Assembly (NCBI RefSeq): GCF_023913515.1
Contig: NZ_CP099391.1
Span: 2,542,001 to 2,606,000, forward strand
DNA from: Natronococcus sp. CG52
GTDB taxonomy: Archaea > Halobacteriota > Halobacteria > Halobacteriales > Natrialbaceae
DNA: 64,000 bases
Direction of reading: 5' to 3'
Part shown: positions 52,431 through 60,390 of the stretch, one piece after another
Numbering within the stretch: the first letter of the stretch is position 1
How the letters are laid out: each line of letters opens with the position of its first letter
The notes under the pieces: generated by a model
Database searches by the model: none
What the model saw: only the letters and a program-made list of their open reading frames with translations
Told to the model about the DNA's origin: nothing
Program-made: the position numbers and the translations under genes

Positions 52431-53276
52431 CTACCGTGGCTCGACGCGGAGCGGATCCTCTCGGGAGTTCCGATCAGCGGTAAATAGCTCGTGGTCCCGG
52501 AACGGGCGTGCCTCTTTCCGACGCTGTTCGTAGACGGTTTCCGCCCATTCGCGAGCCTCCGGGGAAGCCGTGTCGATCACGGCTTCGAGCTGGGCTGTTT
52601 CGGGATCGTGACCACAGATGCCGATACAGTCGTCCATGACGTTGAGTCCGCACCGGTTGTCGTCCGGAAGGGAATCGTGAAGCAGGACGGTGCAGTTGTC
52701 ACACTCGAACGCTCGAGCGGTGAGATCGGGGTTCCAGTCCACGATCGCCCGGAGGACCGGACGGGAGTAGATGTACTCCATCTCCATTCCGTCGATCACG
52801 CGCCGACAGAACACCTCGAGGTTGCCCGACTTGTAGATCGTCGTTCCGAGCCCTCGAATGGAATCCGTCGACTCGAGCAGGTGCGTAACCCGTTCGACGG
52901 GCTCGTAAGGGTAGTTCGGTCCGGGATACGAGACGACGGCGTCCTCGAAGTACTCGACCGCGAACCCCTCCATCGCTCGGGGAAGCCACTGCCAGACCTC
53001 GCGGAGCGTTTCACCCGTTCGCATTCCCTCGCGCAGGTCCAGGAACCGAGCGGTAACGTACTCGCCCAGCGGCGTGAGTTCGTAGGCTGGACCGCTGCGG
53101 ACGATCCAGGAGCGGTCCTCGAGGTCGCGGACGACGCGTCCGATCGTGGGGTCGGACGCCCCGGTCGCCGCGCGTAGATCGCGCCGATCGTGCCGTCCGT
53201 CGAACAGCGCTTCCAGCGCCCCGACGCGGTGTTCCGACCGCGCCAGAAACTGGATGTCCCGAATCGCGGAATCCAT
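52431..53276 (-). CDS. HTH regulator with FilR1-like sensor domain
   Basis: A 281-residue regulator. An N-terminal winged helix (about 5-75: LEALFDGRHDRRDLRAATGA, TIGRVVRDLEDRSWI) is joined to a sensor region of about 190 residues like the FilR1 middle domain, with a CDNC pair and a second cysteine cluster (CIGICGHD) near the end that could bind metal or a redox signal. It is convergent with the oxidase-ferredoxin operon and next to the cupin and dehydrogenases, so control of these genes is likely. The ATG at 53,276 lies about 25 bp below a TATA box. Confidence 0.78.
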   Translation of the reverse strand: MDSAIRDIQFLARSEHRVGALEALFDGRHDRRDLRAATGASDPTIGRVVRDLEDRSWIVRSGPAYELTPLGEYVTARFLDLREGMRTGETLREVWQWLPRAMEGFAVEYFEDAVVSYPGPNYPYEPVERVTHLLESTDSIRGLGTTIYKSGNLEVFCRRVIDGMEMEYIYSRPVLRAIVDWNPDLTARAFECDNCTVLLHDSLPDDNRCGLNVMDDCIGICGHDPETAQLEAVIDTASPEAREWAETVYEQRRKEARPFRDHELFTADRNSREDPLRVEPR

Positions 53277-53295
53277 GTGAGTTGTTCGCATAGGC

Positions 53296-53303
53296 GGTAT
53301 AAT
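53296..53303 (-). promoter_or_regulatory. TATA box of the FilR1-like regulator
   Basis: The minus strand reads ATTATACC, centred about 24 bp upstream of the ATG at 53,276. This supports that start over one five codons earlier. Confidence 0.5.
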
Positions 53304-53357
53304 ACTCTTCGTGCGAGGTGCGAATATCGGAGCGAGACGGCGAAACGACGTCCGCCC

Positions 53358-53555
53358 TCAGCAGTAGTTCACCCAGAATTTGTGCCCGGCAGGACAGTGG
53401 ACGACGCTGTGGTCTCCGAACGCTGCGACGGACGGGCTCGCCGTCGGTTCGACCTCGTTATCCGGCACCGATACCGCCACGCGTTCGTCGCACTGTGGAC
53501 ACGCGACCGCCGTACCCTGCTCCGGATCCGTCGGCACCGACGTGGATCGTCCCAT
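53358..53555 (-). CDS. Small zinc-ribbon protein coupled to the cupin gene
   Basis: A 65-residue protein with CPQCDERV near the start and HCPAGHKFWVNYC at the end, likely a treble-clef or ribbon zinc site. Function unknown. Its ATG overlaps the stop of the cupin gene (TAATG), so the two are translated together. Upstream codons in the same frame belong to the shadow of the cupin gene and are not coding. Confidence 0.6.
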   Translation of the reverse strand: MGRSTSVPTDPEQGTAVACPQCDERVAVSVPDNEVEPTASPSVAAFGDHSVVHCPAGHKFWVNYC

Positions 53556-53947
53556 TAGGCACTCTCGTCCAGTTTCTCTGCCATGTGTTCGAGGACCGCA
53601 GCGTGTTCGTCCTGCGGGCTGAACATGACGATCTCGGAGTCGTCGTTCGCTCGAACCGTGTGGCCCGGCGGCCAGTAGAACAGCTCGCCGGCCTCGGTTA
53701 CGTCCTCGCTTCCGTTCGTGTAGCTGGCGGTGAGCGTTCCCTCCAGGACGTATCCCCAGTGAGGGCACTGACAGCGATCGTCCTCGAGTCCCTCCAGGAG
53801 CGGCGTGATATCCGTCCCCGAAGCTAGCGTGAAGTATTCGCCGCTGAGCTCTCCGTACTGGCTCGCGTCCCCGAACCCCATCTGCTGGCGCGCGATAGCG
53901 TCCGGCGTGTCGATCCTGACTGTCACATCCCGTTTGGCTTGTCTCAT
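53555..53947 (-). CDS. Cupin-domain protein
   Basis: A 130-residue single-domain cupin. The first cupin motif is DRCQCPHWGYVLEGTL (His63) and the second ELFYWPPGHTVRA (His96). One conserved His of the usual set is replaced (CPHWG in place of HxH), so the metal site may be altered. Small cupins act as isomerases, dioxygenases or ligand sensors. It is cotranscribed with the zinc-ribbon gene. The ATG at 53,947 is chosen over 54,013 because the earlier codons are basic and unlike the family. Confidence 0.7.
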   Translation of the reverse strand: MRQAKRDVTVRIDTPDAIARQQMGFGDASQYGELSGEYFTLASGTDITPLLEGLEDDRCQCPHWGYVLEGTLTASYTNGSEDVTEAGELFYWPPGHTVRANDDSEIVMFSPQDEHAAVLEHMAEKLDESA

Positions 53948-54444
53948 TTCGTTCACCTGCGCTGGGAGACGAACCCGCCTGCTGCGCGTGAACGCCGCAT
54001 CCGAGTCCGGCACGACAGGGGGCGGCCGGTAGCGGTTCGCCCGTCGAACCGGCCGTCTGCGGCGATTGCCTCCCGTACTACGACGGTCGGTCCCGAAGAA
54101 AGTGTACTTATCTAGTGAATATTTTCACTGGGTGACGTTCGTGACAGTTTTCGTGATGGATTCGGTTGAACGATAGCGAATCTCTTCCGATCACACCGGC
54201 GAGGTGCGGTCGGGCAGCGTTTAAAGATAACCGCGTTTCCGAGGGGTCACGCTAACGATTGCCGGGGATGATGGCACCGCTACAGGCTATGCGTGCCAAT
54301 TCCACACGGGTGAAAGGGAGCTCGGATCGAATTGCGGGCTCGCGCGAGTCGACGGCCGGCGCCCGCGGCGAGACGGTCGTTCGGCCGCCGGGGTCGGATC
54401 CGCTCACCGACCGCAACCGGGATCGGACGGGGGGACGCTGATCC
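53948..54444. other. Intergenic region before the aldehyde dehydrogenase
   Basis: There is no certain gene in 497 bases. A/T-rich sequence at 54,105-54,130 and TTTAAAGATAACC at 54,220-54,232 could be promoters. A 57-60-codon plus-strand frame ends 3 bp before the dehydrogenase start but is Arg/Ser/Gly-rich and not haloarchaeal in composition. Confidence 0.35.
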
Positions 54445-56001
54445 ATGCAGGAGGCGTTCTACGAGGGAGACCGCTACGACGTCGGCGACGACATCCTCGA
54501 GCGCCATCGGTCGACGGCCGACGCGGTCCTCTCGCGGGATCGGTACGGACATCTGATCGACGGCGACTGGGTCGACGGCGTCGACGGCGAGGAAGGCGTC
54601 GCGATCGACGCGACGACGGGCGAGCCGCTCGCGACGGTCCGGATCGGCACCCCGGAGGACGTCGACCGGGCCGTCGAGGCCGCGAGGAAGGCGTTCGACG
54701 GAAGCTGGGGGCAACTCTCTCCCAAGCAACGCGCCGAACGCCTCGAGGAGATCGCCGATCGGATCGAAGAACGAAAGACGGAGATCGCGAAGATCGACGG
54801 CCTCGAGGCGGGGAAGCCGAACGTCCACGCCCTGTTCGTCGACTGCGAAGTGCTGATCGAGCAGTTCCGACACTTCGCCGCACTCGCGCGGTCGGTCGAC
54901 GAGGGTCGCGTCGTACCGACGAGCGACGAGAAACGCGTCTTTACGAGCCACGAGCCCTACGGCGTCGTCGGTACTATCTCCGCGTGGAACTTCCCCGCGA
55001 TGTTCGTCGCGTGGAAACTCGGCCCGGCGCTGGCTGCCGGGAACACCGTCGTCTTCAAACCGTCCGAACGAGCCGCGCTGTCGACGCTCGAGATCGCGCG
55101 TCTCTGTGACCGGGTCCTCCCGCCGGGGACGATCAACGTCGTCACGGGCTTCGGTGAGGAGGTCGGTGCGGCGATGACCGCCCACGAAGGAATCGACAAG
55201 TTGACCCTGACCGGGTCGTACGCGTCGGGCGTCGCTACCCTCGAGAACGCCGCCCGGACGATTACGCCGACGTCGCTCGAACTCGGCGGGAAAAGCCCGA
55301 ACATCGTCTTCCCGGACGCCGACCTCGAGAAGGCGATCGAGGGGACGCTCGTAAGCATCTTCTTCAACTCCGGTCAGCAGTGTACCGCCGGCTCGCGACT
55401 GTACCTCCACGAAGCGGTTCGAGACGAGTTCCTCGATCGACTCCGGGACGCGGTCGCGGACCTCGAGGTCGGCGATCCGCTCGGTCCGACGACCGACGTC
55501 GGGCCGATGATCGACCACACGCACGCGGCGACCGTTCGTGACTACGTCGATACTGCTGTCGCCGACGGCGCCACGCTGTTCGCCGGCGGCGAGAGCGAGG
55601 CGATCGACGACGACCTCGAAGGTGCGCCGTTCGTCCAGCCGACGGTGCTGACCGACGTGGACGACGATGCGACCGTTGGCCGTGAGGAAGTGTTCGGGCC
55701 CGTACTGTCCGTCTTCGAGTGGAGCGATCGCGAGGAAGTCCTCCGCCGCGCGAACGACACGACCTACGGGCTCGCCGCGGGCGTCTGGACCGAAGACCTC
55801 GGAACGGCCCACGAGTTCGCCGCAGACCTCGAGGCCGGAACGGTCTGGATCAACACCTACAACGACCTGTTCGATCCGGCGCCCCACGGCGGGTACAAGG
55901 AGAGCGGCATGGGTCGCGAACTCGCCGAGGAGGCGCTCGAGGACTACTCGCAGGTGAAGACGGTCAAGGTGAACCTCGGCGGGGTGCCGAAGTTCGGCTG
56001 A
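54445..56001 (+). CDS. NAD(P)-dependent aldehyde dehydrogenase
   Basis: A 518-residue ALDH-superfamily enzyme that oxidises an aldehyde to the acid. WNFP is at 181-184, the cofactor lysine at Lys205 (VVFKPSE), the general base at Glu279 (SLELGGKSPN) and the nucleophile at Cys313 (NSGQQCTAG). It resembles betaine-, coniferyl- or phenylacetaldehyde dehydrogenases more than semialdehyde ones. A leader of about 20 acidic residues precedes the fold. With the alcohol dehydrogenase downstream and the acyl-CoA ligase upstream in the cluster, it fits an alcohol-aldehyde-acid-CoA route. Confidence 0.87.
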   Translation: MQEAFYEGDRYDVGDDILERHRSTADAVLSRDRYGHLIDGDWVDGVDGEEGVAIDATTGEPLATVRIGTPEDVDRAVEAARKAFDGSWGQLSPKQRAERLEEIADRIEERKTEIAKIDGLEAGKPNVHALFVDCEVLIEQFRHFAALARSVDEGRVVPTSDEKRVFTSHEPYGVVGTISAWNFPAMFVAWKLGPALAAGNTVVFKPSERAALSTLEIARLCDRVLPPGTINVVTGFGEEVGAAMTAHEGIDKLTLTGSYASGVATLENAARTITPTSLELGGKSPNIVFPDADLEKAIEGTLVSIFFNSGQQCTAGSRLYLHEAVRDEFLDRLRDAVADLEVGDPLGPTTDVGPMIDHTHAATVRDYVDTAVADGATLFAGGESEAIDDDLEGAPFVQPTVLTDVDDDATVGREEVFGPVLSVFEWSDREEVLRRANDTTYGLAAGVWTEDLGTAHEFAADLEAGTVWINTYNDLFDPAPHGGYKESGMGRELAEEALEDYSQVKTVKVNLGGVPKFG

Positions 56002-56059
56002 GCGGCCGCGCGGACGAAGCCGGTCCGTTTCGACCGACCGACAGCGACAACACCCCAAT

Positions 56060-56080
56060 TATTTATAATTATTAATAATT
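56060..56080 (+). promoter_or_regulatory. TATA box and AT palindrome before the alcohol dehydrogenase
   Basis: A TATA-like TTTATAA (56,062-56,068) is followed by the 14-bp perfect palindrome AATTATTAATAATT (56,067-56,080). The ATG at 56,087 is about 24 bp below the TATA centre, so the transcript is probably leaderless and the palindrome would be an operator. Confidence 0.5.
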
Positions 56081-56086
56081 AACTTT

Positions 56087-57181
56087 ATGGTCGAAGACGT
56101 CGTGCGAAACGGTGTGAAAGCAGTAGTCTTCCAGGGCGTGAACGAACCGCTCGAGGTACGGGAGGTCGACCGACCGGAGTGCGAGGACCACGGCGTCGTC
56201 GTCGAAACGGAGGCCTGCGGGGTCTGTCGAAGCGACTGGCACGCCTGGCAAGGTGACTGGGACTGGATCGGGTTGATCCCGACGCAGGGGCTGATCTTCG
56301 GGCACGAACCCGTCGGCCGCGTCGTCGACGTCGGCGACGACGTCGAGCGCTTCGACGAAGGCGACCTCGTAACGAACCCGTTCAACTTGAGCGACGGGAC
56401 GTGTCCGTACTGTCGGGCGGGACGGGCGAACATCTGCGAGAAATCGGTGCCGATGGGATTCGTCTCGTTCCAGCAGGGCGCGTTCGCCGAGGAGTATCCC
56501 GTCCGGAACGCCGACCAGAACCTCGTGTCCGTTCCCGAGTCGGTCGATCCGGCCGAGGTCGCGGGTCTCGGCTGTCGGTTCGCGACCGCGTTTCACGGAG
56601 TCGTCCACCGTGTGGACGTCACCCCCGGCGACTGGGTCGCAGTCCACGGCTGTGGCGGCGTCGGTCTCTCCGCAGTCCACATCGCTAGCGTGCTCGGTGC
56701 CAACGTCATCGCCGTCGACGTCGTCCCCGACAAACTCGAACTGGCCCGGGAACTGGGTGCCGTCGAGACGGTCCACGTCGCCGACGTCGACGACGTATCG
56801 CAAGCCGTCAAATCGCACACTGACATGAGCCGCGGCGTCGACGTCTCGATCGATGCGCTCGGAATTGCAGAGACGGTCCGCAATTCGGTCGATTCGCTCA
56901 GCAAGGGCGGCCAACACCTTCAGATCGGGATGACTACCTCCGAGGAGGGCGGCGAAGTGTCCATCCCGGTCGACACGATGGTCACCGACGAACGCGAGTT
57001 CTACGGCTCCTACGGCATGCCACCGAACGAGTACGACGAAATCTTCCGGATGATGGACGGCGGAACGCTCGAACCGGGAAAGATCGTTACAGAGACCTGC
57101 TCACTCGAGGAAGTTCCCGACGTGCTGGATCGTCTCGGCGAGTACGACACGATGGGAATCCCGGTCTGTACCGAGTTCTGA
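56087..57181 (+). CDS. Zinc-dependent alcohol dehydrogenase
   Basis: A 364-residue medium-chain dehydrogenase. The catalytic zinc site uses Cys47 (CGVCRSDWH) and His73-Glu74 (FGHEPVG). The structural zinc loop has Cys106, Cys109 and Cys117 (GTCPYCRAGRANIC), but its first Cys position is Asp103. The NAD loop is CGGVGLSAVHIA near 190. It is expected to oxidise a primary or secondary alcohol in the cytoplasm. It lies 86 bp after the aldehyde dehydrogenase but has its own strong AT-rich promoter, so the two can be expressed separately. Confidence 0.85.
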   Translation: MVEDVVRNGVKAVVFQGVNEPLEVREVDRPECEDHGVVVETEACGVCRSDWHAWQGDWDWIGLIPTQGLIFGHEPVGRVVDVGDDVERFDEGDLVTNPFNLSDGTCPYCRAGRANICEKSVPMGFVSFQQGAFAEEYPVRNADQNLVSVPESVDPAEVAGLGCRFATAFHGVVHRVDVTPGDWVAVHGCGGVGLSAVHIASVLGANVIAVDVVPDKLELARELGAVETVHVADVDDVSQAVKSHTDMSRGVDVSIDALGIAETVRNSVDSLSKGGQHLQIGMTTSEEGGEVSIPVDTMVTDEREFYGSYGMPPNEYDEIFRMMDGGTLEPGKIVTETCSLEEVPDVLDRLGEYDTMGIPVCTEF

Positions 57182-57200
57182 ACTTCCACGACACGCGCAG

Positions 57201-58295
57201 TCAACGGGGAACGTCCAGCCGATTCAGAGGACTTGTTACCGGAGTCTCGTCCGACGATGTCTGAATGCTCCGGTACAGGTGCTCGAGGTGATCCAGTGTG
57301 CGACGAACATCGTACCGTTCGACGGCCGCTCTGGCGTCGCGATCCGTTCGGAGGCACGTCTCGATGGCGTCGGCCATTCTTTCGATATCGCCGTACTCGA
57401 AGCGTTCGCCGTTGGCGGAAGCGATCGTTCGGTCGAAGGGCGCGACGTCGGCCGCGGCAACGGGTGTGCCACAGGCGTTAGCCTCGAGCGTGGACAGTCC
57501 GAGCGTATCGGCGGTCGAGGCGGTTACGAACGTATCGATCGAGGAGTAAAAGATCGGTAACTCTTTTCGAGGGAGGAACTCCCGGAGTTCAACGTTGTTC
57601 GGCGCGTTCCGTTCGAGACAGTCGCGGTATGGACCCTCGCCGACGATGACAAACTCGTACTCCGGTAACTCCTCGGCAACCTCGAGGATATCGCTGACGT
57701 TTTTCTCCATACTGAGGCGACCGCTGTAACCGATTACGGGCTGATCGACGGCGGAATACCAGTCCTCATCAGTCGCCTGGAAGAATTCCATGTCGATTCC
57801 CACCGGGAGCGGGACGTGGTTGACATCACGTTCGATCCGCTCCGTCGAGGCAGTCACGATGTCGAAACGTTCGAGGAACGCGTTCTCCAGGGGGACGTAC
57901 AGTTTCGCGATTGCGTTGGCAACCGACTCGAGTCTGACACTCTGGTGGAAGTACTCCTCGAGAGGCGTGTGGTGGGTGTAAATCGTCGGCAGACCGTGTT
58001 TCCGAGCGTAGTAGCGCCCGAGGATACTGACCGGTGCGGGACCGTGACAGTGGACGATGTCGAGTTCGGGGAGCGTCGACGGCCGCCTGAAGAGTGGAAT
58101 TCGGTAGCCGGCGTAGAAGGGGTTGGGAAGCGATCTGACCGGGATCTCGCGACCACCGGGTTCGTAGTCGCCATCCGGGTAGACGACGTACACTTCGTAC
58201 CCCTTCCGTTCTAACTTCTCTCGCCAGAGCTTGATCGTGTACGTTACACCGTCGATCTCGGGGAAGTAACTGTCTGTAAAGAATCCAATTTTCAT
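57201..58295 (-). CDS. GT4-family glycosyltransferase
   Basis: A 364-residue GT-B fold enzyme of family 4. The N-terminal domain begins MKIGFFTDSYFPEIDGVTYT. The C-terminal donor domain includes IGYSGRLSMEKNV and GLSTLEANACGTPVAA, in which a Glu pair seven residues apart would bind the nucleotide sugar. It retains anomeric configuration and works at the inner membrane face. Its start directly abuts the stop of the next upstream glycosyltransferase, so they form an operon, probably for a surface glycan or glycolipid. Confidence 0.85.
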   Translation of the reverse strand: MKIGFFTDSYFPEIDGVTYTIKLWREKLERKGYEVYVVYPDGDYEPGGREIPVRSLPNPFYAGYRIPLFRRPSTLPELDIVHCHGPAPVSILGRYYARKHGLPTIYTHHTPLEEYFHQSVRLESVANAIAKLYVPLENAFLERFDIVTASTERIERDVNHVPLPVGIDMEFFQATDEDWYSAVDQPVIGYSGRLSMEKNVSDILEVAEELPEYEFVIVGEGPYRDCLERNAPNNVELREFLPRKELPIFYSSIDTFVTASTADTLGLSTLEANACGTPVAAADVAPFDRTIASANGERFEYGDIERMADAIETCLRTDRDARAAVERYDVRRTLDHLEHLYRSIQTSSDETPVTSPLNRLDVPR

Positions 58296-59324
58296 TCAGA
58301 CCACCTCCTCGTACAGGGACTGGTACTGGTTCGCAACCGCCTCGAGCGAGAACCGTTCGCTCCGGTCGGCCGCGTTCGATCCGAGTCGACGCCGGAGTTT
58401 TGGGTTCTCGAGCCGTTCGAGGGCATCTTCGAACGCGTCGACTCTCGACTCCAATCTCGGCCCCGACCCCGATTCTGACTCCGGTCCCGACACCTTCAGG
58501 CAGTCCTCGCCGTCCTCGAGCCACGAGAACGTCTCGATGTCGCGGACGAGAACCGGTTTGCCCGCGGTCATCGCTTCCAGCAGTGCGATCCCTTCGTTCT
58601 CCTCGTACGTCGGGAAGCAAAAGATATCGCCCGCCGCGTACGCACCGCGAATGTCGTCGATGTAGCCAGTGAACGTGCAGTTCTCTGGTGACTCTTCGAT
58701 CAACCGTGTGGTCGCTCGGCCCTTCAACGAGAGGTTCAGCGGACCGAACCACGCGAAGTCCAGGTCGGGCAGCCGGCGAGCCAGCTCGACGAACGTCTCG
58801 AGTCCCTTGCGTTTGATGGCGTGGCCGACGAGAAAGACGACGGGAGGTTCAAGATTGTATCGCTCGCGGTACTCCGACTCGAGGGACTCGAACCCTTCGA
58901 GTTTCTCGCAATCGACACCGTTCGAGATGACGGTCGTCGGCGTGTCCGTGTAGGTTTCGATCAGCCGTCGGTTGTGCTCCGAGGGGCAGACCAGGGCGTC
59001 GGCCAGCCCGTATGCCCACTCGAGGTACGGTTTCAGCGGTTTGGCGAGAGCGTTAGTAAAGCGGAAGCTATCCCCGAAGTCTTCGGCTGTAACGTGCGTG
59101 TGGGCGACGATTGGTATGTCACGCGATTGCGCCTGATTCGCACACCAGATCGACCGAGGTCCCATAAGGTTGCAGTGGAATACGTCGGCATCGAGGGTTG
59201 GATCAGTTGTGTACTGCAGGTCCAGTCGATCCAGTATCTTCCGCTGATGGGCGACCGACTCGTGGATGCCGCCGGTGACGTACTCCTTGAACTCGAAGTA
59301 GTGGTTGATCTTCATTCCGGACAT
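58296..59324 (-). CDS. GT4-family glycosyltransferase
   Basis: A 342-residue GT-B glycosyltransferase. VFLVGHAIKRKGLETFVELA and YEENEGIALLEAMTAGKPV mark the donor-sugar domain with the Glu pair, and the N-terminal half begins MKINHYFEFKEYVTGG (start at 59,324 or three codons later). It belongs to the same unit as the next downstream glycosyltransferase, with no gap between them. Substrates are unknown. Two AlkP-superfamily genes follow upstream on the same strand, suggesting phosphate- or sulfate-bearing glycans. Confidence 0.85.
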   Translation of the reverse strand: MSGMKINHYFEFKEYVTGGIHESVAHQRKILDRLDLQYTTDPTLDADVFHCNLMGPRSIWCANQAQSRDIPIVAHTHVTAEDFGDSFRFTNALAKPLKPYLEWAYGLADALVCPSEHNRRLIETYTDTPTTVISNGVDCEKLEGFESLESEYRERYNLEPPVVFLVGHAIKRKGLETFVELARRLPDLDFAWFGPLNLSLKGRATTRLIEESPENCTFTGYIDDIRGAYAAGDIFCFPTYEENEGIALLEAMTAGKPVLVRDIETFSWLEDGEDCLKVSGPESESGSGPRLESRVDAFEDALERLENPKLRRRLGSNAADRSERFSLEAVANQYQSLYEEVV

Positions 59325-59400
59325 TCTGAGTCACCCTTGATCGGTCGAAACCGCCAGTGTGGACCGACGACTGTTGCGCTCGGTCGGTCACGGCGGTCGG

Positions 59401-60261
59401 TTACTCGACTTCGAGCCACGGTACCTCCATGAGCGGCGGGATGTGCGTCTCGATGTGGTGTTCCCAGACGCCTTCCTCGCCGAAGGCTTCCCCGTGGTCG
59501 GCGGTCACGACGACCCGCCCGTTCAGTTTCGGGATCAGGTCGGCGATGCTCTCGAGTACGATTCGAAGGTTCTCCTCGTACAGTTCGAGGGCCGCCTTCC
59601 GGGTGCCGTTCCTGACGAGATCAGCGGGATCGAGTTCGAGCCAGAGACCTGCTTTTTGCGCGAGTTCGCTGCTCTCGAGTTTGCGCTCCACTTTCGGACG
59701 GACGGTGTCTCCGAGGGACGAGAGCGCGCCGTCCCCGCAGTCGGCCGCCTCTTCGTCTTCTACCTGTCTCCGAATGCCTCTCTGTATTTGCTTGAGTTTC
59801 TGTCCCTTCCCGCGAGAGAGATAGGGCGCGTGCGGCTGCATGTAGTGGAGCACCGTCCGATCAGCTCGTTCGACAGCCTCAGAATGCGACCGGAACGCTT
59901 CCTCGAGACTCTCCGGCGGTACCGTTCCGAGCTCGTCATCCCAACCGGTCTTCCAGACGTCGAAAACGTCGCTGAGGTGGTCAGCGGCCGACCACTCGTA
60001 GTCACAGCTGGCCCCCCACTTGAGTTCGTTTAGTGGGATACCCAAATCGTTGATAAAAGGGTTTCCCGAGAAGTACGCGATGTCGTGGTCACCATCGAAC
60101 GTCCGATAGGCCCACTCCGGCGTCGACGAACCGGCACTCCGGCATTTTTCTAGCGTCCCGTCTAGATACTCGCCGTAAACCTCACTGAACACGTCGTACC
60201 GACACGCGTCCAGCACGAAGCAATAGTCCCATTCTGCCTCGAGGAAGCGCTGATCCTCCAT
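59401..60261 (-). CDS. Alkaline-phosphatase-superfamily protein (sulfatase-like)
   Basis: A 286-residue protein with the N-terminal metal motif FVLDACRYDVF and the C-terminal VVTADHGEAFGEE, both typical of archaeal sulfatase- or phosphoglycerate-mutase-like hydrolases of the alkaline phosphatase superfamily. It is shorter than sulfatases (usual length above 400), so the cap region is minimal. Cys in VLDACRYD is a family feature here and need not be a formylglycine site. There is no signal peptide. It lies between two glycosyltransferases and a longer relative on the same strand, so it probably acts on glycan or lipid headgroups. Confidence 0.72.
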   Translation of the reverse strand: MEDQRFLEAEWDYCFVLDACRYDVFSEVYGEYLDGTLEKCRSAGSSTPEWAYRTFDGDHDIAYFSGNPFINDLGIPLNELKWGASCDYEWSAADHLSDVFDVWKTGWDDELGTVPPESLEEAFRSHSEAVERADRTVLHYMQPHAPYLSRGKGQKLKQIQRGIRRQVEDEEAADCGDGALSSLGDTVRPKVERKLESSELAQKAGLWLELDPADLVRNGTRKAALELYEENLRIVLESIADLIPKLNGRVVVTADHGEAFGEEGVWEHHIETHIPPLMEVPWLEVE

Positions 60262-60390
60262 CGCTTACTAGCTTCTTTCATGTTGATCTACATATTCTTG
60301 TTGGTATTTGGACAGTTACTGTAACAGTCATATAGTGTGAAATGTCTCTTCTGCGATAGCAAATCGAAATCGATCGATCCAGGCGACATA

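Noticed and set aside
54259-54441. 60-codon frame ending 3 bp before the aldehyde dehydrogenase
   Set aside because: Arg/Ser/Gly-rich composition unlike haloarchaeal proteins and equal support for the opposite strand, so it is probably non-coding.
54280-56058. 592-codon minus-strand frame
   Set aside because: It is the complement of the aldehyde dehydrogenase, whose catalytic residues are all in the plus-strand frame.
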